Source of the DNA: Legionella gratiana
GTDB taxonomy: Bacteria > Pseudomonadota > Gammaproteobacteria > Legionellales > Legionellaceae
Direction of reading: 5' to 3'
NCBI RefSeq assembly: GCF_001467695.1
Contig: NZ_LNYE01000023.1
Span: 198,851-248,448 of the forward strand
DNA length: 49,598 bases
Shown piece after piece: positions 1 to 7,920 of this stretch; positions within the stretch are counted from its first letter, which is position 1, and every line of letters starts with the position of its first letter. The position numbers and the translations under genes are program-made. A model generated the notes under the pieces. That model saw only the letters and a list, made by a program, of their open reading frames with translations. It made no database searches and was not told the origin of the DNA.

Positions 1-1933
1 TTTCCTCTTTTGAATTTGAAATACTTTCGTTGACAGAGCTTTGGATTGTAAATTTTAGCACGTCAAATTTATTCATGCTGTTTGGTATTAAATTACTGGA
101 ATTCGCTTGAAAATTGTTTAGCTTTACAGTGGCATGGTTTTTAAATTCTGAAACAATCAAATGGAAAATAGTGGGATTCATTGCATTTTCTTTGGCTAAT
201 GTTATAAAGGTGTTTCTGATTTCGTTTTTTAATTCATCACATAATCTTAGGAGCTTATCGCTTTGATTAGTTTGTGTGTTTTGCACTTCACTCTCTAGAT
301 CATTAACTAATGTTAGAATTACATCAAGGTACTTTTGTGCTGACTTCCTAGTTATTGAGGTTTGCGGTTGATTTTTATGGCTATCAGAAAGAATGATACT
401 TTGTTTAATACCAATATAAAAATCGTCATCACTATTTATTTTATGTATTATCTGGCTTTTTGAGAAATAACTGTCAATCAGACTCTTAATTTGATAAGCG
501 ATTCTATTTTTATTATTGAACAATACTTCATAATTGTTTTTATCAAAACCATGAGCGTTATCAACTTTCCAATGTTCTAGGATCTCGAACAATGAACGTC
601 CATCTATTTTATCAGTAAGATCTTTTAAGATCACAGCAATATCATTATGATTATGCAGCGATTTAAGTTGAGAAGAGTACTTGCTTAGTTGATCAATTAA
701 TTTCTTTTTTAGGTCTTTATTCCAAAAATCATCTAAGTATTTGAGATTTATAGATAAGTCGTGATTTTTTAAAATGGTGAGGCGAAAATCGTGTAGCCCC
801 TTTAATACATTTTCATCTCTTAGATTAGAGGATAACGTTACATATTTTTCTTCACTATCTGCTGTACCTAGTAGCCTAATTGTTTCTCCTAATTTGCCAC
901 TTGCATCAATAGTGTTTCCAAGTGCTACCATCGCATCTAAAAAACCTTTTTTCCATGTTTGACATTCATATACAACAATAGAACTCTTTGAAATAGCTTC
1001 ACTATAGGATTGATCCCCCGTGGCGCCTCCAAAATCGCCACATAATTGACGTAGTGCGAGTGATTCATCAGCAGACACCATACCTGTATGTATCACTCTG
1101 TAAATAGGACCATTATTATTGGTTTGGGCAACAACTTCTGAACCATCTTCTATAGATGCATAAATGACCTTAGAAAAACCTTTCTGGAGTAGTTTTTCTG
1201 ATTGTTCTTTTAATACTGTTTTGTCAATTTGATTTTTATCACCAAGGTTGATTACGTCGACATTTTTAACAGGACTAACTATCAAGCTATGTACAGTTAG
1301 AAATCGGCGAGCATTATTATGACTGTAATTAACGGCAATATTTGTGTTATTTATATAGTCGTTACTGCTTGCATTGCCTAATATAATGTTACTTGTTTGT
1401 GTCAGTTTATTAAAAATATTTTGTCGCGTTTCGTCTTTCGTTAAATCACAATCAACAAGTTGGTTTTCAATAAAAATGCCGCCAAGGTTATTGATACCCG
1501 TCGGAAAATCAAGAATCGAACCGGAAAATCCTTTTTGTCGCATTATCTTATCATTTAAATCTCTGATTACCCAATCATCAAAGTTATATTCAGTCATTAA
1601 GACAATAGGTACAGTAGGATTATTCTTTGCTAAGATATTAATAACTAAATCTTCTTTAATGTTTAAAACAGGGCCTATGATGATTAAATCAGCTGGAACA
1701 TCGTATCGATAATTTTGTTGGTAATCATCAATTGGTATTATAGGAAACTTTGAATCTAGATTAATCTTTTCAAGATGCGCTTTCGCTTGTTTTCCTCTAG
1801 GACTATCTTTCGGATCAGTCACTAAAGAAATTTCTGCTTTTGGATATTTATCGCGTAATTTTAATCCTATTCTTTTACCAAACGCCAGGTCGCCAAAGTT
1901 ATTGCTGCAACTACTAAAAACTACGATTTTCAT
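1..1933 (-). CDS. Large unknown protein, 5' part only; possible GT-B-like fold, candidate effector
   Basis: The frame is open without a stop from an ATG at 1933 to the window edge, at least 644 codons, so the C-terminus is missing. A strong GGGAG Shine-Dalgarno lies 7 nt before the ATG. The N-terminus (MKIVVFSSCSNNFGDLAFGK) reads as a Rossmann-type first strand and glycine-rich turn. Around residues 305-322 the stretch GDQSYSEAISKSSIVVYE resembles the donor-site signature of GT-B glycosyltransferases, where a Gly/Thr-rich turn is followed by S-x-x-EA and a hydrophobic strand. From about residue 400 the protein is charged and helical. There is no signal peptide or membrane segment. I do not recognise the family. 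The glycosyltransferase-like reading is inference, and effector status is suggested only by size, solubility and the surrounding genes. Confidence 0.8.
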   Translation of the reverse strand, partial: MKIVVFSSCSNNFGDLAFGKRIGLKLRDKYPKAEISLVTDPKDSPRGKQAKAHLEKINLDSKFPIIPIDDYQQNYRYDVPADLIIIGPVLNIKEDLVINILAKNNPTVPIVLMTEYNFDDWVIRDLNDKIMRQKGFSGSILDFPTGINNLGGIFIENQLVDCDLTKDETRQNIFNKLTQTSNIILGNASSNDYINNTNIAVNYSHNNARRFLTVHSLIVSPVKNVDVINLGDKNQIDKTVLKEQSEKLLQKGFSKVIYASIEDGSEVVAQTNNNGPIYRVIHTGMVSADESLALRQLCGDFGGATGDQSYSEAISKSSIVVYECQTWKKGFLDAMVALGNTIDASGKLGETIRLLGTADSEEKYVTLSSNLRDENVLKGLHDFRLTILKNHDLSINLKYLDDFWNKDLKKKLIDQLSKYSSQLKSLHNHNDIAVILKDLTDKIDGRSLFEILEHWKVDNAHGFDKNNYEVLFNNKNRIAYQIKSLIDSYFSKSQIIHKINSDDDFYIGIKQSIILSDSHKNQPQTSITRKSAQKYLDVILTLVNDLESEVQNTQTNQSDKLLRLCDELKNEIRNTFITLAKENAMNPTIFHLIVSEFKNHATVKLNNFQANSSNLIPNSMNKFDVLKFTIQSSVNESISNSKEE

Positions 1934-2151
1934 TTTTTTCTCCCAGCTATTTTTTAAATAGCAATCTTATTTCTAGATGCTTATTTTTTATTCTACAAAC
2001 CATTAATTAAGGGAATTTAAGCGATGCATATCTATGGCTTATTGGATATAACTAATAGTTATTTGGACAAGCGAGGGAGTGATCAGGAAAATCATTCCGT
2101 TATCAGAATGGTGTGGGGAGTTATAAATAGATTAATTTTATTTTGTCGCAG
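1934..2151. other. Intergenic region between two minus-strand genes
   Basis: AT-rich spacer holding the promoter of the large gene to its left and the end of the acyl-CoA dehydrogenase gene. An AT-rich inverted repeat (GCTATT / AATAGC) sits just upstream of the ribosome binding site at about 1945-1963. No RNA gene or convincing terminator is seen. Confidence 0.4.
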
Positions 2152-3840
2152 TTAAAAATCATTATAATCCATAGCGAGTATTTGTGATTTTTTTCGATAG
2201 ATTTCCGAAAAATGGGACGGTTCAGATAAGTTTTTTTCACACCATCGGATAGCCGTAATCATAGGTATCGTATCGTTATTTTTATAAAAAGCCCATTGAG
2301 CGTGTTCCAGTAATAAGCTTGCGGCAAAGGTTTGCGTTAAAGAATAAGCAAGTTGACGCGCACCTGCTTGTTGATCCTCATCACTTATTTGGGGTGAGTG
2401 GATATAATTTTGTAGTTTTTGTGTCATATGTTGGACTTTTACTTTAGCCTGGATGAGGTCATGGAGGTTGATTTGGTTCAAGCGTTTTTGTAGGTCATCG
2501 AGAAATGCTACTGCCGCATTTTCTTTATGAATTGCGCGTAAGACATCTAAACTTAGAATATTTGTTGTGCCTTCCCATATGGATAAAACTTGGGCATTTC
2601 GCAGTAATTGTGGCAATCCGGTATCTTCAATATACCCAGCTCCACCAAAGGATTCTAAAGCTTCACTGACGAGTGCGATTGCTTGTTTTGCTGAATAGAG
2701 TTTTACAAGAGGGGTCAATAGTCTTAATAGGGCTCGTTCGGTTTGTGTTGCTTCACCTAATTCATCTTTTCCTAAAAGTTCAATAGCATGAAAGACGAGA
2801 TGAAATGCTGCAGTAAATTCTATTTGCATATTCGCTAAAGTTTCGATATGCAGTCCGTGCTTTGATAAAGTGTGACCGAATGCAACGCGTTTCGTGGCAT
2901 AATCACGGGCAAGTGCAATGGCGCGGCGCATATAACCTACAGCGCAACATGCATTGTAAATTCGGGTGATATTAAATAAGGAGGAGATTTTTTTTACCCC
3001 ATCACCAGCTCCTCCGACCAATAGTGCACGTGTATTGTTTAAAGTGAGTTCTGCTGTAGGGAGCGCACGTGTGCCTAATTTATCTTTTAAGCGATTAATC
3101 CGGATACCATTGAGTTTGTCCATTTGATCGTGAAGTTCTAAATAAAAAAGACTTAATCCTTTACTTCCTTCTGGAGCACCTTCGATACGAGCAAGAGTCA
3201 TCGCTATTTGTGATGTTGTTGCTGAGGTAAACCATTTGTCACCATTGAGAAGAAAGTAAGTACCATCAGGTTTAGCAATGGTAGAGGTACCACTTACATC
3301 CGAGCCTCCTGTGCGCTCAGTCATCCATTGTCCCGAAGTCCAGAATTGAGCAGGATCAGAAGAAATAAGATGTGGAAGGGCATGTTGCTTTAATGACTCA
3401 TCGGCATAAAGCTCCAAGGCTCGTGCGGCACCATCGGTCATTGCAAGAGGACATGTATAAATGGCTGAAGAGGGATGAAACAGATATAACTTGGCAAATT
3501 GATGAATTCGAGAGAAAGCACCATGCCGACGTTCATAACCAATGGCAATTAATTTTTCTTCAGCTGAAATTTTGTCGAGTTTTTTCCAGGCTTGAGAAAC
3601 CTCGATACGGTCTATGCGCTTACCCCATGGATCATAGGGTATATGTTTGGGTGGATATTCTTCTGCTTCTAGGCCTAATTGGTAAATGTCTTCGATGGCG
3701 CGTTGGCCTAAATGATACAATTCAGGTTGAATCTCAGTAAGCATGGGCGGTGGAAGTTTCCATTCAAGATAAGTTTTTAATAGTCGATCATCATCGTATT
3801 GATTGCTAAGACAAGGAGGAGTTTGAAAAAAATCACTCAT
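2152..3840 (-). CDS. Acyl-CoA dehydrogenase family protein, AidB-like type
   Basis: FAD-dependent flavoprotein of the acyl-CoA dehydrogenase superfamily, 562 aa, close to the AidB subgroup length (about 540-560) and longer than classical 380-aa enzymes. Visible signatures are QWMTERTGGSD at 171-181 (the FAD/substrate loop), the GGAGY segment at 399-403, and SIWEGTTNILSLDVLR from about 420, the conserved C-terminal helix that contacts flavin. The N-terminal about 100 residues (NQYDDDRLL..., HIPYDPWGKR) match the extra N-terminal domain of the AidB group. AAGGAAG lies 6 nt before the ATG. It probably acts on a branched or long acyl-CoA in the cytosol. AidB itself is linked to alkylation resistance, but nothing here shows DNA binding. 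The gene stands alone, divergent from the bestrophin-like gene. Confidence 0.9.
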   Translation of the reverse strand: MSDFFQTPPCLSNQYDDDRLLKTYLEWKLPPPMLTEIQPELYHLGQRAIEDIYQLGLEAEEYPPKHIPYDPWGKRIDRIEVSQAWKKLDKISAEEKLIAIGYERRHGAFSRIHQFAKLYLFHPSSAIYTCPLAMTDGAARALELYADESLKQHALPHLISSDPAQFWTSGQWMTERTGGSDVSGTSTIAKPDGTYFLLNGDKWFTSATTSQIAMTLARIEGAPEGSKGLSLFYLELHDQMDKLNGIRINRLKDKLGTRALPTAELTLNNTRALLVGGAGDGVKKISSLFNITRIYNACCAVGYMRRAIALARDYATKRVAFGHTLSKHGLHIETLANMQIEFTAAFHLVFHAIELLGKDELGEATQTERALLRLLTPLVKLYSAKQAIALVSEALESFGGAGYIEDTGLPQLLRNAQVLSIWEGTTNILSLDVLRAIHKENAAVAFLDDLQKRLNQINLHDLIQAKVKVQHMTQKLQNYIHSPQISDEDQQAGARQLAYSLTQTFAASLLLEHAQWAFYKNNDTIPMITAIRWCEKNLSEPSHFSEIYRKKSQILAMDYNDF

Positions 3841-4057
3841 GGATCACTTCCTTATGATTTTTAGTTGGCTCTATCTTAGCTGGATTAAAAATTGAGAGCA
3901 ACTTAGAAAATTTCATTTATTTTCAATTAAATAAATTAAAGCGAATTTTTTGACAGGAGTAGCTGTTGTCTCAATAAAATTGCAGTCATCTCTTTGAATC
4001 TTTGCTTTGCACAAACAGTAAGTTACACTATTATCTTTTTAATTAAGGTTTGTAACA

Positions 4058-4921
4058 ATGAAGAAAAGATCGCATAATCTTTTAACTTGGGTGCCCCATC
4101 TTTTCTTGTTTTATAAAGAAAAAGTATTTCGAAAATTAATGCCAATTTCGGTAGTGCTTATCCTCTATGCAGTATTTATTGCCTATTTTTTTGAAAGTGC
4201 GACTCGCTATAATTTAGGGCAATTCCACCTGATTTTTAGCTTTATTCTAACTATTATTATTAGTTTTAGAGTCAATACCAGTTACGCACGTTGGTGGGAA
4301 GGTCGAGTTTTATGGGGATCTATTGTAAATAATTGTCGTAATTTGGGTTTAAAGTTTGATGCTTTCGTAGGATTGAATGAACATCCCGATTTTTATGCAT
4401 TACTTCAAAAACTTCCTATCGTTATTAAAGCACATCTACGTAAAGAAAGTAATGGAATCCAAACAGAATTGCTTTCTTTATGTATCCATGAGTTTGAAGG
4501 AAAAAATCCAGTTCTTTTAATAATGAAACGAATGTATCGTATTCTTAATGAATTGCGTCAAAAAAATAAGCTGCATCTGGAACAATATCTTGTTTTAGAT
4601 GTTCATCTTGCGAACATCAACGATATGGTAGGTGGGTGTGAGCGAATTGCTAATACTCCGGTACCCCATGCTTTTGCTTTTTTTGTAAAACAAGCGTTGC
4701 TTTTTTATGCGCTTATGTTTCCTTTTGGTTGGATTGATACTTTTGGTTTTTTTATTATTCCAATGATGGTCATGATTGTTTATATTTTACTGGGTCTAGA
4801 AATCTTGTCTGAAGAATTGGAAGATCCTTTTGGTAAAGATGATAACGATTTACCGCTTAATGCTATTGCTAAAAATATTGTGCGGAATATAGAACAAATT
4901 GCTGAGAACCAAAGCCATTAA
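4058..4921 (+). CDS. Bestrophin-like (RFP-TM, UPF0187) membrane protein
   Basis: Predicted inner-membrane anion channel of the bestrophin family, 287 aa, the usual bacterial length. Two hydrophobic segments near residues 27-48 and 57-72 precede the family signature SFRVNTSYARWWEGRVLWG at about 71-89, with the R-W-W-E core. A second hydrophobic pair lies at about 210-250. The C-terminal ELEDPFGKDDNDLPLN is the second hallmark, equivalent to the acidic DPFG...D-x-P-L segment of bestrophins. An AAGG Shine-Dalgarno lies 8-9 nt before the ATG. It is a single-gene unit, divergent from the dehydrogenase. The bacterial proteins form pentameric channels, but the ion is not predictable here. Confidence 0.9.
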   Translation: MKKRSHNLLTWVPHLFLFYKEKVFRKLMPISVVLILYAVFIAYFFESATRYNLGQFHLIFSFILTIIISFRVNTSYARWWEGRVLWGSIVNNCRNLGLKFDAFVGLNEHPDFYALLQKLPIVIKAHLRKESNGIQTELLSLCIHEFEGKNPVLLIMKRMYRILNELRQKNKLHLEQYLVLDVHLANINDMVGGCERIANTPVPHAFAFFVKQALLFYALMFPFGWIDTFGFFIIPMMVMIVYILLGLEILSEELEDPFGKDDNDLPLNAIAKNIVRNIEQIAENQSH

Positions 4922-5002
4922 CCACATTGTGTTCTATATTTAAAGAGTATTATGTTGTGGTAAGTGATTGTGTTTTTTGCTTGAAAAGCAAAGATACATG
5001 GG

Positions 5003-5023
5003 TTACTTTTTATGAAAAAGTAA
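5003..5023. other. Perfect AT-rich hairpin downstream of the bestrophin-like gene
   Basis: TTACTTTTT and AAAAAGTAA form a perfect 9-bp stem around an ATG loop, 80 bp after the stop codon. It could weakly stop transcription in either direction, but it has no GC core. Confidence 0.3.
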
Positions 5024-5137
5024 TTGCCTGAGAATAAAGAAGATTTTCCCGAATGCTATATGACTATCAGCAGGAGATAAACTTCATCTTTATCTGGGGA
5101 AAAGCAGTACATTAATCATTTAGATAAGGAGAGTTAA

Positions 5138-5776
5138 ATGATAAGTAATAACACGTTAGAGCATGAACATTGTCATATACATCCCAATAAATGTATTTCT
5201 TGGACAGCTATTCTTGTTGGGGCGTTAATTGCTCTTGGACTGGGTCTTTTATTAGGTCTATTAAGCATTGTTATAGGGTTAACTTCTTTTAAGACTGTAA
5301 CTAATGGATCAATTGTATTCTCTTTTGGTGGAATGCTAGGAATAATCGTCTGTGTTATTGTTGCCACGGTTATTAGTGGTTATATTGCAGGTTATTTAGG
5401 TCGGTTGCATTGCTCCAAACATCATCATTTGGGAATTATTTACGGTTTTATTACCTGGGTTTCTTCTTTGATCATAGGTGCTATAGTATTAGGGATTTTG
5501 AGTCAAAACGTAGTCGCATATTCGAATATTGCTCGTACTGTTGTCGCAATTCCAGTTCCTATTACACAAATTACGACCCCAGTTGGATCTACTAAGATCT
5601 CTTCTTCAACAGAAAATGGTGAAAAAGTTACTGTGGTGGAGGTTAACGTGACTCCAGCAGATCTTGCTTCAGGTGCTTTTTTAGCTTTCTTGGTATTTTT
5701 TCTTGGGGCAGTGTTTAGTTGTCTCGGCGCTTATTGGGGAATATGTCACAAAAGGCATGATAAGGATAATAAGTAA
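5138..5776 (+). CDS. Four-TM conserved membrane protein, function unknown (YrzE-like architecture)
   Basis: 212 aa with a His-rich N-terminus (LEHEHCHIHPNKC) followed by four hydrophobic segments at about residues 20-50, 58-90, 97-125 and 178-205, rich in Gly and Ala. The layout resembles small glycine-rich membrane proteins of the TIGR04086/YrzE kind, although sequence identity cannot be judged here. Between TM3 and TM4 lies an exported-looking loop (SSSTENGEKVTVVEVNVTP). The Cys/His-rich N-terminus could bind metal, which is speculation. AAGGAG lies 5 nt before the ATG. It is a single gene followed by a hairpin at 5784-5810. Confidence 0.75.
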   Translation: MISNNTLEHEHCHIHPNKCISWTAILVGALIALGLGLLLGLLSIVIGLTSFKTVTNGSIVFSFGGMLGIIVCVIVATVISGYIAGYLGRLHCSKHHHLGIIYGFITWVSSLIIGAIVLGILSQNVVAYSNIARTVVAIPVPITQITTPVGSTKISSSTENGEKVTVVEVNVTPADLASGAFLAFLVFFLGAVFSCLGAYWGICHKRHDKDNK

Positions 5777-5783
5777 AGCTCTC

Positions 5784-5810
5784 GCCTACATCTTAAGAAA
5801 AGATGTAGGC
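5784..5810. terminator. Putative bidirectional terminator hairpin
   Basis: Perfect 11-bp inverted repeat GCCTACATCTT / AAGATGTAGGC with a 5-nt loop, placed between two convergent genes 8 bp after the upstream stop codon. It has no T-tract on the plus strand, so termination would be weak or protein-assisted. Confidence 0.5.
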
Positions 5811-5825
5811 AAAAACATGCCGAAG

Positions 5826-6224
5826 TTAATAACTGCAATTAAAATCGTAAGGAAATACTACAGAAACACTATTTTCTGGACCATTTAAAAAGACGGGGCC
5901 TGCTTTTAAAATACATTGACCAATGACAGGAGCTTGTAATAAGCCATTCGCTGGAGTTATATAAGGAGTTGCGCTTATTATTAAAGGCTCTGAAGTACAA
6001 GGTAATTTTTCAATAAATTGTGGAGCACTTCCGCCGCTGAGTGTAATGGATTTACTTAATCCTGTTTGACTAGTTACATTAAATGCAACATTTTGGTCAA
6101 AAGTTATTGGTGGTGTTGCAACAGCTACTTGAACCTTACAGCTTGTATCTATGTTTGCATATGCAGGAAGAAAGGAAGAGAAACTCATTATGGAAAAAGT
6201 AGTAAAAATCACCTTTTTTAACAT
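5826..6224 (-). CDS. Small secreted protein, unknown function
   Basis: 132 aa with a clear Sec signal peptide: MLKK, a hydrophobic core (VIFTTFSIMSFSSFL) and PAYA-N as the likely cleavage site near residue 23. The mature part is about 110 aa, beta-rich, with four cysteines (in TSCKV, PCTSE, GQCIL and FNCSY) that could form two disulfides, which fits a periplasmic or secreted protein. An AGGAG sequence lies 6 nt before the ATG. It is convergent with the membrane protein to its left. I do not recognise the family. The VVFPYDFNCSY ending is typical of small secreted beta-sandwich proteins but not diagnostic. Confidence 0.75.
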   Translation of the reverse strand: MLKKVIFTTFSIMSFSSFLPAYANIDTSCKVQVAVATPPITFDQNVAFNVTSQTGLSKSITLSGGSAPQFIEKLPCTSEPLIISATPYITPANGLLQAPVIGQCILKAGPVFLNGPENSVSVVFPYDFNCSY

Positions 6225-6544
6225 ATAAAACTCCTAGGTTAGTGGTTCAATTTTTTTATTAATGGAATTCATTGTAAAAGGACGGGTAGAGTATCTTGTA
6301 TTAGGAAAAAAATCCATCAATCCTATCAAAAAAAAGATCAGATCTCTTGCTTTACTGGATCTCTTACCTGCAACTCTATTTTGCTCTTAGGAATATAACT
6401 GCGCTCCTTGACCCCCCGCGTTTTTGCACTCAAAGCAAAATCTGTTTGTGATGCAAAAGGTTTGATATATTCTCGTCTTGGAATGTTCTTCGAAGCTGCT
6501 ATATTAGATAAACTAGGAATATTAATTTTTAAAAAGGAAGATTA
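6225..6544. promoter_or_regulatory. Divergent intergenic region
   Basis: 320 bp between the divergent small secreted protein and lipase-like genes, presumably holding both promoters. AGATCAGATCT near 6340 is a short palindrome. No RNA gene or transposon remnant is seen. Confidence 0.35.
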
Positions 6545-7336
6545 ATGGTCAAAACCATTCACCAAGTAAAACGATCTATTCAACTCATTTTGATGATTAG
6601 TGGAATGATGTGTATGGTTCAAACTCATGCATTTACGGCGGCTAAGCAAGATCCTAGCGCTTCTCATAAAGTTCTAGTTCAATCACAACATGCTCGGGAA
6701 ATAATTGTACTCGTTCATGGTTTAATGCGTACTTCCTTAAGTATGTGGCCACTAAAAAATTTTTTAAAAAGAAAAGGTTATGAAGTTTATTCTTATAATT
6801 ATCCTTCTCCTAAATACAGTATCCAAGAACATGGGGTTTATTTAAGTCAATTTATTAAAAATTTATTAGCAAAAAATCCTGGGGTAAAAATTAATTTTAT
6901 AACGCACAGTCTTGGGGGAATTATTACTCGAGAAGCACTCGCTACCCTTTCAAAAAAGCAATTAAAAAATATTGGTTCTCTCATTATGTTGGCTCCACCT
7001 AATCAAGGTTCAAAATTAGCAAAGTTATCTACGAAGATGTTTCCTTTTCTTACCTTCCCGATAAAACCATTAGCTGAGCTTAGTTCTGATCAAACATCAT
7101 ATGTACATCATGTACCTGTACCTAACATTAAAATAGGGATAATCGCTGGTCAGTATGATGCGAAAGTACCACCTGAGTATGCGCGTTTGGAGGGACAAAA
7201 TGATCCTGTTATTGTGAATTCCAATCATACTTTTATTATGAATAATGCAAAAACACGTGAATTAATCATGAATTTTTTAGCAAGAGGGACATTCAATCAG
7301 GAGGTAGGTAAATTATATTCATATAATGATATCTAA
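6545..7336 (+). CDS. Exported alpha/beta hydrolase, lipase/PGAP1-like
   Basis: Predicted secreted esterase or lipase, 263 aa. A hydrophobic N-terminal segment (about residues 11-29, ending THAF) looks like a signal peptide. The core starts with EIIVLVHGLMRTSLSMW, where HG at 58-59 gives the oxyanion loop. The nucleophile elbow is ITHSLGG with Ser122. The acid is probably Asp205 (GQYDAKVP) and the histidine His228 (NSNHTF), so the triad is complete and ordered as in the fold. The short cap and the THSLGG elbow resemble class 2 / PGAP1-like lipases. AAGGAAG lies 4 nt before the ATG. Substrate unknown; a secreted phospholipase or lipase role is plausible in an intracellular pathogen. Confidence 0.85.
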   Translation: MVKTIHQVKRSIQLILMISGMMCMVQTHAFTAAKQDPSASHKVLVQSQHAREIIVLVHGLMRTSLSMWPLKNFLKRKGYEVYSYNYPSPKYSIQEHGVYLSQFIKNLLAKNPGVKINFITHSLGGIITREALATLSKKQLKNIGSLIMLAPPNQGSKLAKLSTKMFPFLTFPIKPLAELSSDQTSYVHHVPVPNIKIGIIAGQYDAKVPPEYARLEGQNDPVIVNSNHTFIMNNAKTRELIMNFLARGTFNQEVGKLYSYNDI

Positions 7337-7388
7337 GAATATAGAAATTTTAATGCTCATAAAATTTGTCACATTTGTTTCGAGAATG

Positions 7389-7826
7389 CTACCTTGGTGA
7401 TATTTGGTATATCTTAGCTGTATTTGTTGCTTCAAGGATTGTCCTAGAAATTGTTTGGCTAAGCAATTCGCGGGCTGAGTTTTTTGCTCTGGCAGAAGGG
7501 AATGTTATAGTACTAAATAAATCTTGATATACCTCATGTTCATCACTCAAAGAGCACTTGCAAAAACCATTAATTTCACGTAGTTGTCGACACATGTAAT
7601 TGATTGTATTATCAGTTTCGTACAGAGGTAATGAACTTTGAAACTCTTTTTCAAGTTCTTCAGAATTAGCATAGGTTGCTAAAAGTAGCAAAGTATCAAA
7701 TATCTCAAGCCGATTTTCTTTTTCAACTGCATCATCGTTATTTGAAAGTATTTTACGCATCTGACTAATAAAGTTCTCTATTTTCTCTTTCTGTAATGCA
7801 ATTTTTACCTGAAATTCAGTATTCAT
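7389..7826 (-). CDS. Unknown small helical protein
   Basis: 145 aa when started at the ATG at 7826, which has an excellent AGGAGG 6-7 nt upstream. A longer reading from 7862 adds 12 residues but lacks any ribosome binding site. The protein is soluble and almost wholly helical (EKIENFISQMRKILSNNDDA, LEKEFQSSLP, SARAKNSARELLSQTI), with a CRQ...FCKC cysteine group at mid-length. There is no signal peptide. It lies downstream of the giant zeta-toxin-like gene on the same strand, 94 bp after its stop, so the two could be cotranscribed. I do not recognise it. Confidence 0.65.
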   Translation of the reverse strand: MNTEFQVKIALQKEKIENFISQMRKILSNNDDAVEKENRLEIFDTLLLLATYANSEELEKEFQSSLPLYETDNTINYMCRQLREINGFCKCSLSDEHEVYQDLFSTITFPSARAKNSARELLSQTISRTILEATNTAKIYQISPR

Positions 7827-7896
7827 AATGTAACCTCCTGACCTAAAAGATGTACTAATCATAATTATCCTACCTTTAGTTTGCTCACTACGAACT

Positions 7897-7913
7897 CAAC
7901 TGCTTTTTCTAGG
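7897..7913. repeat. Solo copy of a 17-bp repeat end
   Basis: CAACTGCTTTTTCTAGG occurs here once and twice, in inverted orientation, at 29974-29990 and 30063-30079. It sits in the 94-bp gap just downstream of the giant gene. No partner arm is seen nearby, so this is probably a truncated copy of the 106-bp element described at 29974-30079. Confidence 0.6.
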
Positions 7914-7920
7914 ATTATAT

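Noticed and set aside
1995..2020. TTAA-N6-TTAA resembling a PmrA box upstream of the truncated gene
   Set aside because: The half-site spacing is 10 bp rather than the 11 bp expected for PmrA, and such TTAA pairs are common in AT-rich DNA.
3372..3740. 122-codon open frame on the strand opposite the acyl-CoA dehydrogenase
   Set aside because: It lies wholly within a strongly supported gene, has no ribosome binding site and no recognisable protein features.
2152..3840. True adaptive-response aidB
   Set aside because: The AidB-group architecture is clear, but there is no ada/alkB neighbour or Ada box, so I do not assign the gene name.
5784..5810. Strong intrinsic terminator
   Set aside because: The stem is perfect but an A-tract rather than a T-tract follows, so I list it only with moderate confidence.
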